Position numbers and translations under genes: made by a program
Shown here: positions 1 through 9,181 of the stretch, in pieces
Layout: each line of letters begins with the position of its first letter
Position numbering within the stretch: the first letter of the stretch is position 1
Notes under the pieces: generated by a model
What the model saw: the letters and a program-made list of their open reading frames with translations, nothing else
Databases searched by the model: none
What the model was told of the DNA's origin: nothing
NCBI GenBank assembly: GCA_032718475.1
Contig: JAUCBJ010002491.1
Coordinates: 1 to 30,716 of the forward strand
Direction: 5' to 3'
Length of the DNA: 30,716 nucleotides
From: Nemertoderma westbladi
Lineage: Eukaryota; Xenacoelomorpha; Nemertodermatida; Nemertodermatidae

Positions 1-793
1 TGATTATCTCCTCGGACAGATTGTAGGTATCCTCCGGGGAGATAGACATGTTGCCCAATGTTGACCTTGAATGTATGTGGCAACACAGCCAATAATCAAA
101 GTATAAACGCAAATACAGCAATTAGCAGATTAGTATATCCAGTACGGCAGTACGGTTCAGTAGTACAGCAGTACAGGCAGACAGGTATTCCAGTATTCGC
201 CGCGGTGTAGCCGTTGTTGTATGGGGTTTTTTTTATTAAAAGCCCCGTTTTTTATGTTGCAGTGTTATCAGTTATTGTAAGTTACGTAGGTCATTAGCAA
301 AGCCCATGTAGGGTGGTCAAAGCTAATAGACACAACTGCGCCATCTTATGTCTCTGTGTCATGAGAAAGTGTCAGTATGTAATAATGAACACAGGACGTA
401 TATTCTATCAGCTCGGAAGTCTGAGTGTATGATCTATATAATATCTGCCCGACCGGTATGGTATGTATGTATATCTATATGTATAATGGACTTAGGTCCT
501 TACACCTTTGTACGGTAATAATAGTCATAAGTATATTCACATCAGTTTATTTACGAAATAATGTCAATCTTTTTTGTCTGATTTTTAGATCCTGTTGCTA
601 TGGAGACGGCATTCAAGTTTAGTGTTGCGATTTCAAACACCTTTAATTATACAATTAGTTACAAAATATGCACCTAAGTTAGTTAAATTATGTTTATTTT
701 ATTAGCATGGCCTTTCTGTAACTTTGGACAAGGTTAAGAATCTAAATTGGGCTGATATTTATGTCCTAACCTGACATGTGGGAGTGTTAACAT
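1..793. other. Non-coding, AT-rich DNA
   Basis: No convincing coding region. The only open frame (425-622, 65 codons) has no recognisable motif and biased low-complexity composition. A short CAGTA-rich low-complexity stretch lies at about 140-195. A stem-loop at 5-44 is listed separately. Confidence 0.6.
5..44. repeat. 12-bp inverted repeat (stem-loop)
   Basis: TATCTCCTCGGA at 5-16 pairs with TCCGGGGAGATA at 33-44 across a 16-nt loop, with a single T/G position that could wobble in RNA. The function is unknown; it may be the edge of an element cut by the window start. Confidence 0.5.
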
Positions 794-895
794 AATTAGC
801 AAGTCGTTAGACTTGATCACTGTAAGAATTGTTGACTGACTGGCTGGCTGGCTGGCTGACTGGCTGGCTGACTGGCTGGCTGACTGACTGATCTA
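794..895 (+). repeat. Dispersed repeat copy 1 with (CTGR)n tail
   Basis: A ~50-bp sequence (AATTAGCAAGTCGTTAGACT...) runs into a tetranucleotide array of CTGA and CTGG units. The same sequence, with one difference in the unique part, recurs at 1464. The pairing of a unique head with a microsatellite tail suggests the end of a short interspersed element, but no family was recognised. Confidence 0.6.
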
Positions 896-1114
896 CAGCC
901 AAAACTGCTCTAACGAATTTGATGAAATTTTCACAGCGACTAGATACCACGATTCTAAGGTCCCTGGTATGATCGGCTACTCCGTCCATAGCCTCTGGGC
1001 TCGAAAAATAGAGATAAACGAAAAAACGTCATAGGCGCAATGGTAAAATAACACCAATGACAGCTGGTGTCCTGATGAAAAATGGCTTATGTAATGCATT
1101 TCTACACAAGGCTT

Positions 1115-1228
1115 AGTAATAAATCGATAATCGATTTATAACGAAATAAAGAAAAATAAAGAAATCGCTTTATATTTGATAAATCGATAATTTTTATTTA
1201 ATTACATTTATCGCGATTTCTTATTACT
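1115..1228. repeat. Imperfect inverted repeat around ATCGATAATCGAT
   Basis: AGTAATAA (1115-1122) is the reverse complement of TTATTACT (1221-1228). Just inside the left arm, 1120-1138 is a near-perfect palindrome (TAAATCGAT-A-ATCGATTTA), and the right arm carries ATCGCGAT. It may be a small foldback or MITE remnant between the two dispersed repeats. No flanking duplication was found. Confidence 0.4.
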
Positions 1229-1463
1229 GGTTGCACATGAATTGATGGAGTTTTCAATTTATTAACTAAACACGATATCGCGCATCGCACCAGCGTGGTT
1301 TCGAAATTCCAAAACGAGGTCTTCACTAGTTGCAGGTCGATTTTGTTCTAGAATTGAGCAACTAATAATATATCGAATTTATTAATAATTATTGTATGAA
1401 ATATGATTGTATTTTTACATAATTATTAGTTCTATACTAATTCTCGTTGTCTCTTTTATTTAA

Positions 1464-1538
1464 AATTAGCAAGTCGTTAGACTTGATTACTGTAAGAATT
1501 GTTGACTGACTGACTGGCTGACTGACTGACTGACTGCC
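1464..1538 (+). repeat. Dispersed repeat copy 2 with (CTGR)n tail
   Basis: Second copy of the sequence at 794, in the same orientation, with a shorter CTGA/CTGG tail. The region from 1539 to 1975 that follows holds no recognisable gene. Confidence 0.6.
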
Positions 1539-1975
1539 CACTGTGGCATTCTAAATGTTTTATACTGTAGGTGATTGACATTGTGCAAGCTGAATGACAG
1601 TTAGTTCTTTCAGACCATAGGCAAACATTGTTGAGGGAATTGTTGAGGTTGTGTTCACTCTACTGTGTCATTCGGATCATTCTATACTGAGATTGACCAA
1701 AAAGGAAATGTCAAAAGAACTAGATTATGACATAGATATCAAGAGTTATACTGGTTATAGAGTTATACTATTATTATTTCAAATGCGGTAATGCCTTTCC
1801 ATTAAAATTTTGGAGGGGTCTGCTATTGGTCTACATTGAGCTAAATGTATTGACCATGAGTTCCTCAAAGATGTCACATGTAATTTGGTATTTTACTGTT
1901 CAATACGGTGGACTTACATTAGGGGGGGATGCATACATTAATGAGTTTCATTGGATCAATGCAATATGAAGTTTA

Positions 1976-2837
1976 ATGGTTGAAACCGGCCTCTCTGAAG
2001 TGTATCGTGTGTATTTTGACGGTGTTTCGAAGATGTTATCGGGGAAAAAGTTTCCACAGAACATGCGCGCTATGCGCATTTTCGCAGATAAATATTCTGT
2101 ATTTCTTCTATTATTACATTTTTATCTGAGGGAAAGAACAGGTATAACCAATTCAATTTTCATAAAATCCCCATTAAAAAACCGTACCACAGTAATAGAC
2201 GTGGGCGATACAGTAAAAATGTATCGTGGTATCATAGGAAATCTTTTGGGAGGCCATGCATTATCTGGGTGTGAAACGGTTGCGAGTATGTTTGGGATTG
2301 GCAAAACGAAAGTCATCAAGGCTTTGGAGAAAGGACTCACTCTTACTTGTTTGGGAGATATGGAAGCACCGCAATCTACAGTCTTAATGGAATGTACTAA
2401 CTTTATAACTGACAGGCGTGACTGCTATAGGTTATGACTCAGACAACATGACCCAGTCACGACAAAAGGTGTGCAGAGAAAAAACAATTACCACCAGCTG
2501 TGCAAAGCTGCAAACAATACCACCAACCACTGACTCCTTCTCAGAGAACGTGAAAAGAGCCCATTTGGAAGTAAAGGTGTGGAAGAACTCAATGGAAATT
2601 AGACCCCCTAGTGTAGACCCCAGAAAATATGGGTGGAGAATAGCTAACAATCAACTTTTCCCGATTGCAATCCCTGAGGGCATACCACCAGCTCCGGATT
2701 TCATTTTGCAATTAATTCGGTGTAACTGTTAATCCAAAATCCAATGTAAATCGCAGAAGTGCACCTGCAGAAAAAACCAACATGTTTGCACAGAATTGTG
2801 CAACTGCAATAAAGATTCATGCGCAAACTTTTCGTAA
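1976..2837 (+). pseudogene. Decayed gene, GC(D/E)TV...GIGK family with Cys-rich tail
   Basis: Two overlapping reading frames belong together. The first (1976-2437) carries GGHALSGCETVASMFGIGKTK at roughly 2250-2312, a motif seen in many uncharacterised invertebrate proteins that resembles the helix-hairpin-helix turn of FEN-like nucleases. The second (2418-2732) continues with an acidic-proline segment ending PPAPDFILQLIRCNC. After an in-frame TAA at 2730-2732 the same frame continues to 2837 with a cysteine-rich stretch (CTCRKN, CTELCNCN, DSC), the usual C-terminus of that family. The break between frames near 2420-2440 and the internal stop show it is a pseudogene. The N-terminal part of the protein is absent. 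The nuclease relation is inference from one motif; family membership is from memory of such proteins, which are often TE-associated. Confidence 0.55.
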
Positions 2838-3764
2838 TCTCATATTGTATTATAATCAAACAATGAATAATATAAAATGCATAGTCTCCATGTTCGCCAT
2901 GCATTAAATAAATTTTGTATATTTAGCATTAAAAAAGTGTTATAAACAAGCGAGTCAATGGCGCGAAATGACCACAAACACAAAATAAATTTTAGTGGGT
3001 TTTAAAAATTGGTTTAATTTAATTAAAAACATTAAGGGAAACGAGAAGGTTACAGTGGCGATGTTTACTAACCAAAACAATAAACTATGCATTATTTCAC
3101 TTGCGGTCAATTAGCGCTGAAGATCACTATTTGCACTTGCGGTCAAAGTGCGCCACTATCTGAAACAAACAGGAAACAAATTACTTATATAATATACATT
3201 TTAAAGAAATTATTTTTTGTCAAGGTTTTAAATGCTTCAGATGTGATGTCCGCAATAAATTACTGAGGTTTCCATGAATACGGGTATTTGTTGCTAAACA
3301 TATGTCTACACAAAATTGATGTGGTGCATATTATTTAGGGAAACATATTATTAATAAAGTGCACAAACGAAACAAAAAACACATGAGTGTCAGTAGGCAT
3401 AGTAGTTTTTCCTTGGAAAGATAGAGCGATAGTTGTAGTGCCTTCGTTACCATAGCAACACTTCAATAGTTTCTCTAAAATTTTCATATTTTTGATCAAA
3501 ATTACAACCAGTTCAAGCCCAACAGTTAATCGCCATTCTGATTGCTAAGCTTTCAAAGAAATTGCTGTAGTCCATAGAAACGGGTCATTAATTCAAATTG
3601 CCCAAGGTGTCAAAGTCCATAAATCACTTTTTTATGTTAAGAGGGACCCCTAGACACCAAAACATCCAAAAAATGTAATCCGTCCAAAAATTTTCGGTTG
3701 GGCCAAAAAGAGGTACGTGGCTGCCGGACTATCTGCCCCTGATTAGATTTTACTCAAGCGAAAT
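2838..3764. other. Non-coding DNA between relics
   Basis: No gene seen. It contains a short direct repeat (TTTCACTTGCGGTCAA near 3097 and TTGCACTTGCGGTCAA near 3133) enclosed by a weak inverted pair (CAGTGGCG near 3054, CGCCACTA near 3151), and scattered AT-rich sequence. Some earlier endonuclease sequence may be hidden in 3700-3764, but I could not align it with confidence. Confidence 0.5.
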
Positions 3765-4229
3765 TACCGGATGACTATGCTTTTGATACTCTAGGAATTT
3801 GAAGGGTTTGATATTTCGCATGTTAGAGACAGTAGTGACTCGTCCTTTATTAACTCTCATGGCAGGTACCTTCTTTTTCTATGTAAGGCAAACTGGCTTG
3901 AGAATATTCAATGGCCGAGTAGGTAGTGATAGGGGAGTTGGCAGCTGTACGTATTTTTGTAACGCTGGGAATAATATAGTAGGATCATCGCTAATTGACT
4001 ATTGTTTAGGTAGACCTGATTTAATGAACATGTGTTGCAATTTTTCAGTAGGTAATCCTAATATTTTTTCAAACCATGTATCTCTTTCAATTTCATTAAG
4101 AGGTTCCGGTCCCAGTAGTGTAGTTCAAAGTAATTCAGATTATGTTTTGCAAACGTCATGTAAAATGTCTGAAGAAAAGGCTAGAATCTCTTGGAAGAAT
4201 TGTGTAGGTATTGATAAGTGCCAAGCGGG
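3765..4229 (+). pseudogene. LINE endonuclease fragment (C-terminal part)
   Basis: This is the C-terminal half of an exonuclease-endonuclease-phosphatase (AP-like) domain, the enzyme that nicks target DNA for LINE integration. The frame starting near 3799 reads LRIFNGRVGSDRGVGSCTY, then IDYCLGRPDLMNM and NPNIFSNHVSLSISL. The last matches the SDH motif that closes the domain, here degraded to SNH. Residues preceding LRIFNGRV are readable only in another frame (3773 onward, including INSHGRYLL), so there is a frameshift near 3880-3895. The sequence loses similarity around 4190-4229, just before an RT relic of a different style. It is more likely a separate truncated LINE than the N-terminus of the RT that follows, because its spacing and style differ from the EN-RT element at 9182. 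The parent clade is not determined. Confidence 0.6.
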
Positions 4230-4236
4230 CGCCCGG

Positions 4237-5610
4237 GCGGTCAGCCAAAAAGAGGATGTTTAGGGCAACCTAACACTCTATGGTTCTTTTCGGGGAATCT
4301 CATTGATCTCGATTGCTGCAAAGCTATACAATAGGATTCTATTAAATCGCATCAGGGATCCCATTGAGAGACTGCTCCGTGGAAATCAGAATGGGTTCCG
4401 TAAAGGTCGTGGGACCATGGAGCCCATTTTGGCACTTAGAAGGATAATTGAAGAATTATCAAAAAAGAAAGACAGGCATCTGGCTGTTATCTTTATTGAC
4501 TTCTTCAAGGCCTTTGATTCAGTCTCTCGCTCACGTATGTTCAGCATACTTTCATTATATGGGATTCCTGATGAAATTATTGCAGCAATCAGATCAGTAT
4601 ACGATGGTTCGACAACATTTGTGTCTACTGCTGACGGTGACACAGAACCATTTGAAGTGTTATGGGGCGTCCTCCAAGGAGACACACTTGCACCATTCTT
4701 GTTCATTATTGTGGTTGACTATGTTCTACGCATGTCCTTAGATCATCATAATGATGATGGGGTGATGATAACTCCACCTACTGGCTCCAGAAGTCGAGGA
4801 AATCCTGCCAAGTACCTAACTGATCTAGACTTTGCTGATGACTTAGGAGTACTCTCAGAATCATTAGAGGGAGCCCAACGGCTCCTCAGCTCATTAGAAC
4901 ATGCTGCTTCTAGTGTTGGTCTTTTTATTAACTCCAGAAAGACCAAAATTCTGACAGTTAACTTTGAAAGTCCTCAGCAAGTCTCTGATCGGATGAGCAT
5001 AAGCTCAAAGGATGGTATGCTTGAGCATGTGGACGACTTCTGTTACCTGGGATCATGGATCCGGAAGTCAGGTGAGGACCTTCGAATACGTAAGGGAAAG
5101 GCATGGGCAGCCTTGAATAGGCTTTCCAGGATTTGGAAGTCACCGAGAATTAATCGGAAACTTAAGGTCCGATTATTTAGAGCAGCAGTAGTTCCAGTAC
5201 TCCTCTACGGGAGTCCATGCTGGGCTATAACTGCTGAGGACACCAAATCTCTGGATGGCACATTCACAAGAATGCTACGCCGGGTTCATTGTGTCAAGTA
5301 CAATGCACACATCTCCAACCAGACACTATATAACATTGGAGGTGTCTCATTGGTTCCCCCAAGCTTGACACTAGAACAAAATCGCCTCCGCTTTGCAGGA
5401 CATTGCTTTCGCCGTGAGGACCAGCCAGTGCATAATCTTGTACTTTGGCAGCCTCATGGAGTGAATAAGCATGGTGGACAGCCCATGACTTTCTTGAGAC
5501 GCATCTTAAAGGACACTGGCCTTAAAGATGCGGATGATCTAGGAAATGTCATGGGTGATAGGGAGTTGTGGCGGTGCAATTTTGTTGACAAGCCGGCACA
5601 GCATTCTTAA
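4237..5610 (+). pseudogene. 5'-truncated LINE reverse transcriptase (EN-RT type, RTE-like organisation)
   Basis: The reading frame starts inside the RT domain. A degraded PKRGCLG...RGISL block lies at about 4243-4305. The open run 4303-5610 follows, with no true start codon, which fits 5' truncation. Catalytic motifs are intact: FIDFFKAFDSVS near 4491-4526, GVLQGDTLAPFLFII near 4666-4710 and DLDFADD near 4824-4845. After the palm come LGSWIRK, LYGSPCW and a C-terminal RLRFAGHC...LVLWQPHG region ending at TAA 5608-5610. The same domain order and motifs occur in the element at 9182-12720, so the two are related copies of one lineage with visible divergence. A TAG at 4261-4263 precedes the open part. 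The product would not be functional because the endonuclease is missing. The clade is left open; a single EN-RT ORF with almost no 3' UTR is typical of RTE-like LINEs. Confidence 0.75.
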
Positions 5611-5683
5611 AAATGCAGCAGTTGTTGTTAACTCTACAAAAACTTGGATGTGGAACAACAATGTTATTAGCGGTGCGAGCTGT

Positions 5684-7502
5684 TTATAAATGTACGAAAC
5701 GAGGAACAAACTCTCAGAGTAAGATCGTCCAATGCGAGAGTTGTGACACATTTGTACATTTAAAATGTTAACGTAGGAAAAGCAGTAATTTATTCTCCAC
5801 CAGAAACAATCTTGAACCAAGTTTTCTCTGCAATAGCGGTATTTTTACCGAACTTCCCTTTCATGATACAATTTTAGAATCAGAAACCGACGATTCATTC
5901 CTCACATCGCCTCTGCAAACTCCAAGTGATGCTGAGAGTGAAACTTTTAAATTTTTTAAGAAAAAAGGTCTGCATTTTTTGCATTTAAATACACGATCTC
6001 TGCTTCCCAAACTTTCCGAAATTCGTATTTTAACCAATAAATCCAACGCAGCAGTTTTAACAATCTCTGAAACTTGGCTCGATGATAGTGTTTCGGATGG
6101 AGAAATTTATATTGATAATTACGTAGTTTTACGTAAGGATAGGGACAGACACGGTGGTGGTGTCTGTACTTACATTCGATGTCATTTAGCTTTTAATCGT
6201 AGGGAAGATTTAGATACTTGTGTCAAAGTTTTACTGGTGGAACTTTTACTTCCTAAAACTAAACCTATTTTAATCGGTACCTTATATCGGCCCCCTAAAC
6301 AATCAGTTTTTTTGCAAAATTTTGAAAATACAATTTTATGTAATCTTAGCTCAGACTATGAAATATATTTCTTAGGTGATTTTAATATCTGTTACCATCA
6401 CAAAGCATCCCCCATCTGTAAACAGTACCAAAGTAGTTTAAATTTGTTTGGTTTAAAACAAATTATTCGAGATTCTACCAGAATTACCAGTAAAACTTCT
6501 ACTTTACTAGTTCACATCCTTTGTAATAATACCGATATTATTTCTCAATCTGGGGTTTTACCTATAGGTCTAAGCGATCATTTTATAGTTTTTTGCACAA
6601 GAAAGACCCAAAAATCTTTTTTTGGGGATCATAAAACAGTAACAGCTAGGTCTTTGAAAAATTACAGCAAGGAACGCTTTTTAAGTTTGTTAGTTAATTC
6701 TGACTGGGAACCCTGTTTTAAGGCCGCTGACATTAACCTTGCGTACACTGTTTTTAAAGATATATTTCTAAAGGCACTTAATACTGTAGCACCAATTATT
6801 AAAGAAATTAGCCTTAAACAACACACTGAGCCCTGGATGAGCTCGGGTATTCTTAGTAATATCAGAGAACGAGATAACTATTTGTATAAATTTAGGAAAT
6901 ACCGTGTTTTAGCTGATTATAATAATTACTGCAAATATAGAAACCTTGTCCAACGGGAAATAAAAAAAGCTAAATCTGAATATTTGTACAACTAAATAAG
7001 TGAGAATAAAGATAATCCTAAAAGTCTATGGTCTACCCTAAAATCTTTAGGTTATAAAAACCTTAAATCTAAATCGAATATTGTTCTGCAAGATAATGGT
7101 GAGCTGATTCATGATCATACTCTTGTTAGTAATTTATTTAATAATTATTTTACTAATGTTGCCTCTAATTTAGTTAAGAAGTTACCGTTATCAAGTAATA
7201 AATATAGTATAGGGTCCGAAACTCTAAATAATTTTTATTTAGAAAAGTTTCAAAATTCAGAAAAGTTATTTTTAAAACCCGTTTCTGAGGATTTCGTTTT
7301 TCAAAATCTACTTAGCCTATCATCCTCAAAAAGTACCGGTCTAGACCTAATACCTGCCCGTTTTCTTAAGGATGGTGCTGAAGTACTTAAAGTGCCTATT
7401 ACTTTTATTATTAATTACTCTATCGTAGATAATGTAGTACCAGACGAACTGAAATTAGCTAAGGTTGTTCCTCTGTATAAAAAGAATAGTAAAGTAGAAC
7501 CC
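5684..7502 (+). pseudogene. L2/CR1-like LINE ORF: PHD-like finger, endonuclease, RT start
   Basis: One frame holds, in order: a PHD-like zinc-finger segment (YKC...VQCESCDTFVHLKC...FLCN, about 5696-5840), an AP-like endonuclease (HLNTRSLLPKL at about 5982, SETWLDD near 6070, GDFNIC near 6376-6393, LSDHFIVF near 6571-6594), a linker, and the RT N-terminus (STGLDLIPARF near 7337, VVPLYKKN near 7465). The endonuclease nicks DNA for target-primed reverse transcription. Two in-frame stops are visible: TAA at 5769-5771 inside the finger and TAA at 6993-6995 after the endonuclease. Otherwise the frame is clean, so decay is mild. The longest open part is 5979-6995. The first cysteine pair of the finger is incomplete at the left edge, so the copy may be 5'-truncated. 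The BEL element at 7503 splits the gene. Confidence 0.8.
7498..7502 (+). repeat. Target-site duplication, left copy (AACCC)
   Basis: AACCC immediately precedes the TG of the 5' LTR and reappears directly after the CA of the 3' LTR at 24366-24370. Five bp is the usual duplication length for BEL/Pao elements. Confidence 0.9.
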
Positions 7503-8288
7503 TGTAAAAGCTTTTGCGGATATAATCAGTCATTTTCTCCGCAATTAACTGTTTAGTTGTTTTAGCGGACATAACAAGCCATTTTATGCCGCAATACGCC
7601 AAATACTCGAAATAGAGTGTAGTTTCAGATGACGAAATCTGTCAGCTGATTTGCTGTCAATGTGGAACTTTCTTTGTTCAGGCTCGCTCGACCAATCAGA
7701 GCGATTTTCATTTTATTTGCACAGAGGCCTACGGGAAAACGCGCAATGCATTACGGTCTTTGTTTACCTTTCTGAGCGAGAACAACTGCTTGGAAATGAT
7801 TCTACTTCTGTGTTGGAAGTTTCAGACTTTGGCCAACATTAGACGGCTTTGATTACAAGAACGTAAATCTATTATCTGCAACTGCGGTACCAGTACTGCA
7901 CTGATGAAACTGACTGGCCCCTGAACAACTGCAAACCAAACTCTGCACCTGGCTGCACCTACCAACTGCGGTACCGGTACTACTGCACCTGTCAACTTGT
8001 CAATCGATCACCTGCACTGCGCAACTGTGCAACAAACTGGTCAACTGGCTGACTATCACTGCATTATTTTACTTCTGTTTACTGTCTGTTATTAATGGTT
8101 ATATGTTGATGGATATGTTGTTATATTTGGAGAATATCGATAAATAATCATAAAACCCCCCAATCTTCTTGATTACTAAAGGTTAGAGGGACCGGTTACC
8201 GGTAGCAATTGCGACTTACATTGCAGTGGTTTTAGTGTGCATTAAATGCTATTTCATAATCCCTACATGTGTCAGTTGCTATCCTCCT

Positions 8289-8326
8289 TATATATGATCA
8301 AATTCAGTGACGGTCGGCAGATCAGT
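8289..8326 (+). promoter_or_regulatory. LTR core promoter (TATA and initiator)
   Basis: TATATAT at 8289-8295 is followed about 30 bp later by TCAGTGTG at 8322, a plausible initiator. Transcription would start here, making U3 about 820 bp. Confidence 0.55.
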
Positions 8327-8365
8327 GTGCAGCAGTGTGAAATCGTATACAGCAGTGTGACAGAT

Positions 8366-8371
8366 AATAAA
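8366..8371 (+). terminator. LTR polyadenylation signal AATAAA
   Basis: AATAAA lies about 45 bp downstream of the predicted start site. This gives a short R region, as expected for an LTR. Only the 3' LTR copy would be used in a full transcript. Confidence 0.5.
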
Positions 8372-8948
8372 GCATCTCCTAAAGAATGTGCTATGTATGA
8401 AAATCAGTAGCCATCTCGTTGTGTTTAGTATAAGTCATAACTCTGTTTTATACTTAAAGCGCCACGTCCTAAAGGAACTGTTAATATTTCCCTGAAAGTG
8501 AATAATATTGTCAGAGATTATATAGTAACAATCAATCCAATAATACAGTAGGTCTGCAACGCAATAAGGTCAAAGCATCCGAATCCAGTCTCCCTTAACT
8601 GTGGGTGAATGATCGCGCATAGACTGGCTTCGGCTAATGTTACTTCATGTGCATTAAATAATTGTTATAGGCTAAAGTCGATTTATAAACAAGAGGACAC
8701 CTAAAATTGGCAGGTTAAACTGCTAAAGGTCTGAAAGCGCGAACAATAATAGATTTCAGATTCTTTATTGCACCGTAGGCAATAAAGTCGAAGGTACCGG
8801 TCGAACGGTAAGCTGTAGGCCTGACTGCCCGACTACCCGAACCGGTACTTACAGGTACAGCAGTATTATTCGATTTTGATAATTATATACCGGTAGGTCT
8901 TGATATTTAATCAGGGACGGCCGCCCTGGTTTTTTATTGGGATTTTAC

Positions 8949-9127
8949 GGAAGCAGGACAATTCGGTCCCGGACAATTCGGTCCCGGACAATTCGGTCCC
9001 GGACAATTCGGTCCCATTTATTTAGAGTTTTGGGACCGAATTGTCCGGGACCGAATTGTCCGGGACCGAATTGTCCGGACCGAATTGTCCGGGACCGAAT
9101 TGTCCGGGACCGAATTGTCCTACATCC
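8949..9127. mobile_element. Foldback-like element with tandem-repeat inverted arms
   Basis: Four tandem copies of a 15-mer (GGACAATTCGGTCCC, 8956-9015), a 16-bp spacer (9016-9031), then six copies of its reverse complement (GGGACCGAATTGTCC, 9032-9120; the fourth is 14 bp). The outermost seven bases extend the arms imperfectly (GGAAGCA against GGATGTA read from the other end). A perfect 9-bp direct repeat, GGATTTTAC, flanks the unit at 8940-8948 and 9128-9136. Terminal inverted repeats built of short tandem repeats plus 9-bp duplications are the hallmarks of Drosophila FB foldback elements. No transposase is encoded, so it would be non-autonomous. Confidence 0.75.
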
Positions 9128-9168
9128 GGATTTTACTTATTTCTGTCAGTTTTATTTATTTGTAAGTG

Positions 9169-9181
9169 TAATATTGAGCAG
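9169..9181 (+). repeat. Target-site duplication of nested LINE, left copy
   Basis: TAATATTGAGCAG here is repeated exactly at 12721-12733, bounding the nested EN-RT LINE. Confidence 0.9.

Larger units (their letters stand above)
5640..7502 (+). mobile_element. L2/CR1-like LINE, 5' half (interrupted by the BEL element)
   Basis: This is the 5' part of a LINE whose 3' part lies at 24371-26040. The coding frame stops in the RT fingers after a proline codon at 7500-7502 and resumes with the next residue (Cys-Asn-Tyr-Arg-Pro) at 24371. The 5' boundary is approximate because no target duplication could be matched. The two halves total about 3.5 kb, a reasonable length for one L2/CR1-type LINE ORF2. 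Confidence 0.8.
7503..8745 (+). repeat. 5' LTR of the BEL/Pao element
   Basis: 1243 bp, TG...CA. By hand alignment it differs from the 3' LTR (23122-24365) at about 26 positions (~2%) plus one 1-bp indel. U3 holds a duplicated ~30-bp motif (7516-7545 and 7565-7595), each starting GCGGA and ending CCGCAAT. A TATA box, a possible initiator and an AATAAA signal divide the LTR into U3, a short R and U5. ACCGGT palindromes occur at 7973, 8191 and 8198. Confidence 0.93.

Noticed and set aside
425-622. Small gene at the left end
   Set aside because: 65 codons, low-complexity, no motif or promoter.
8956-9120. CRISPR-like array of 15-mers
   Set aside because: Units are directly adjacent with no spacers and invert in the middle; this is a foldback structure.
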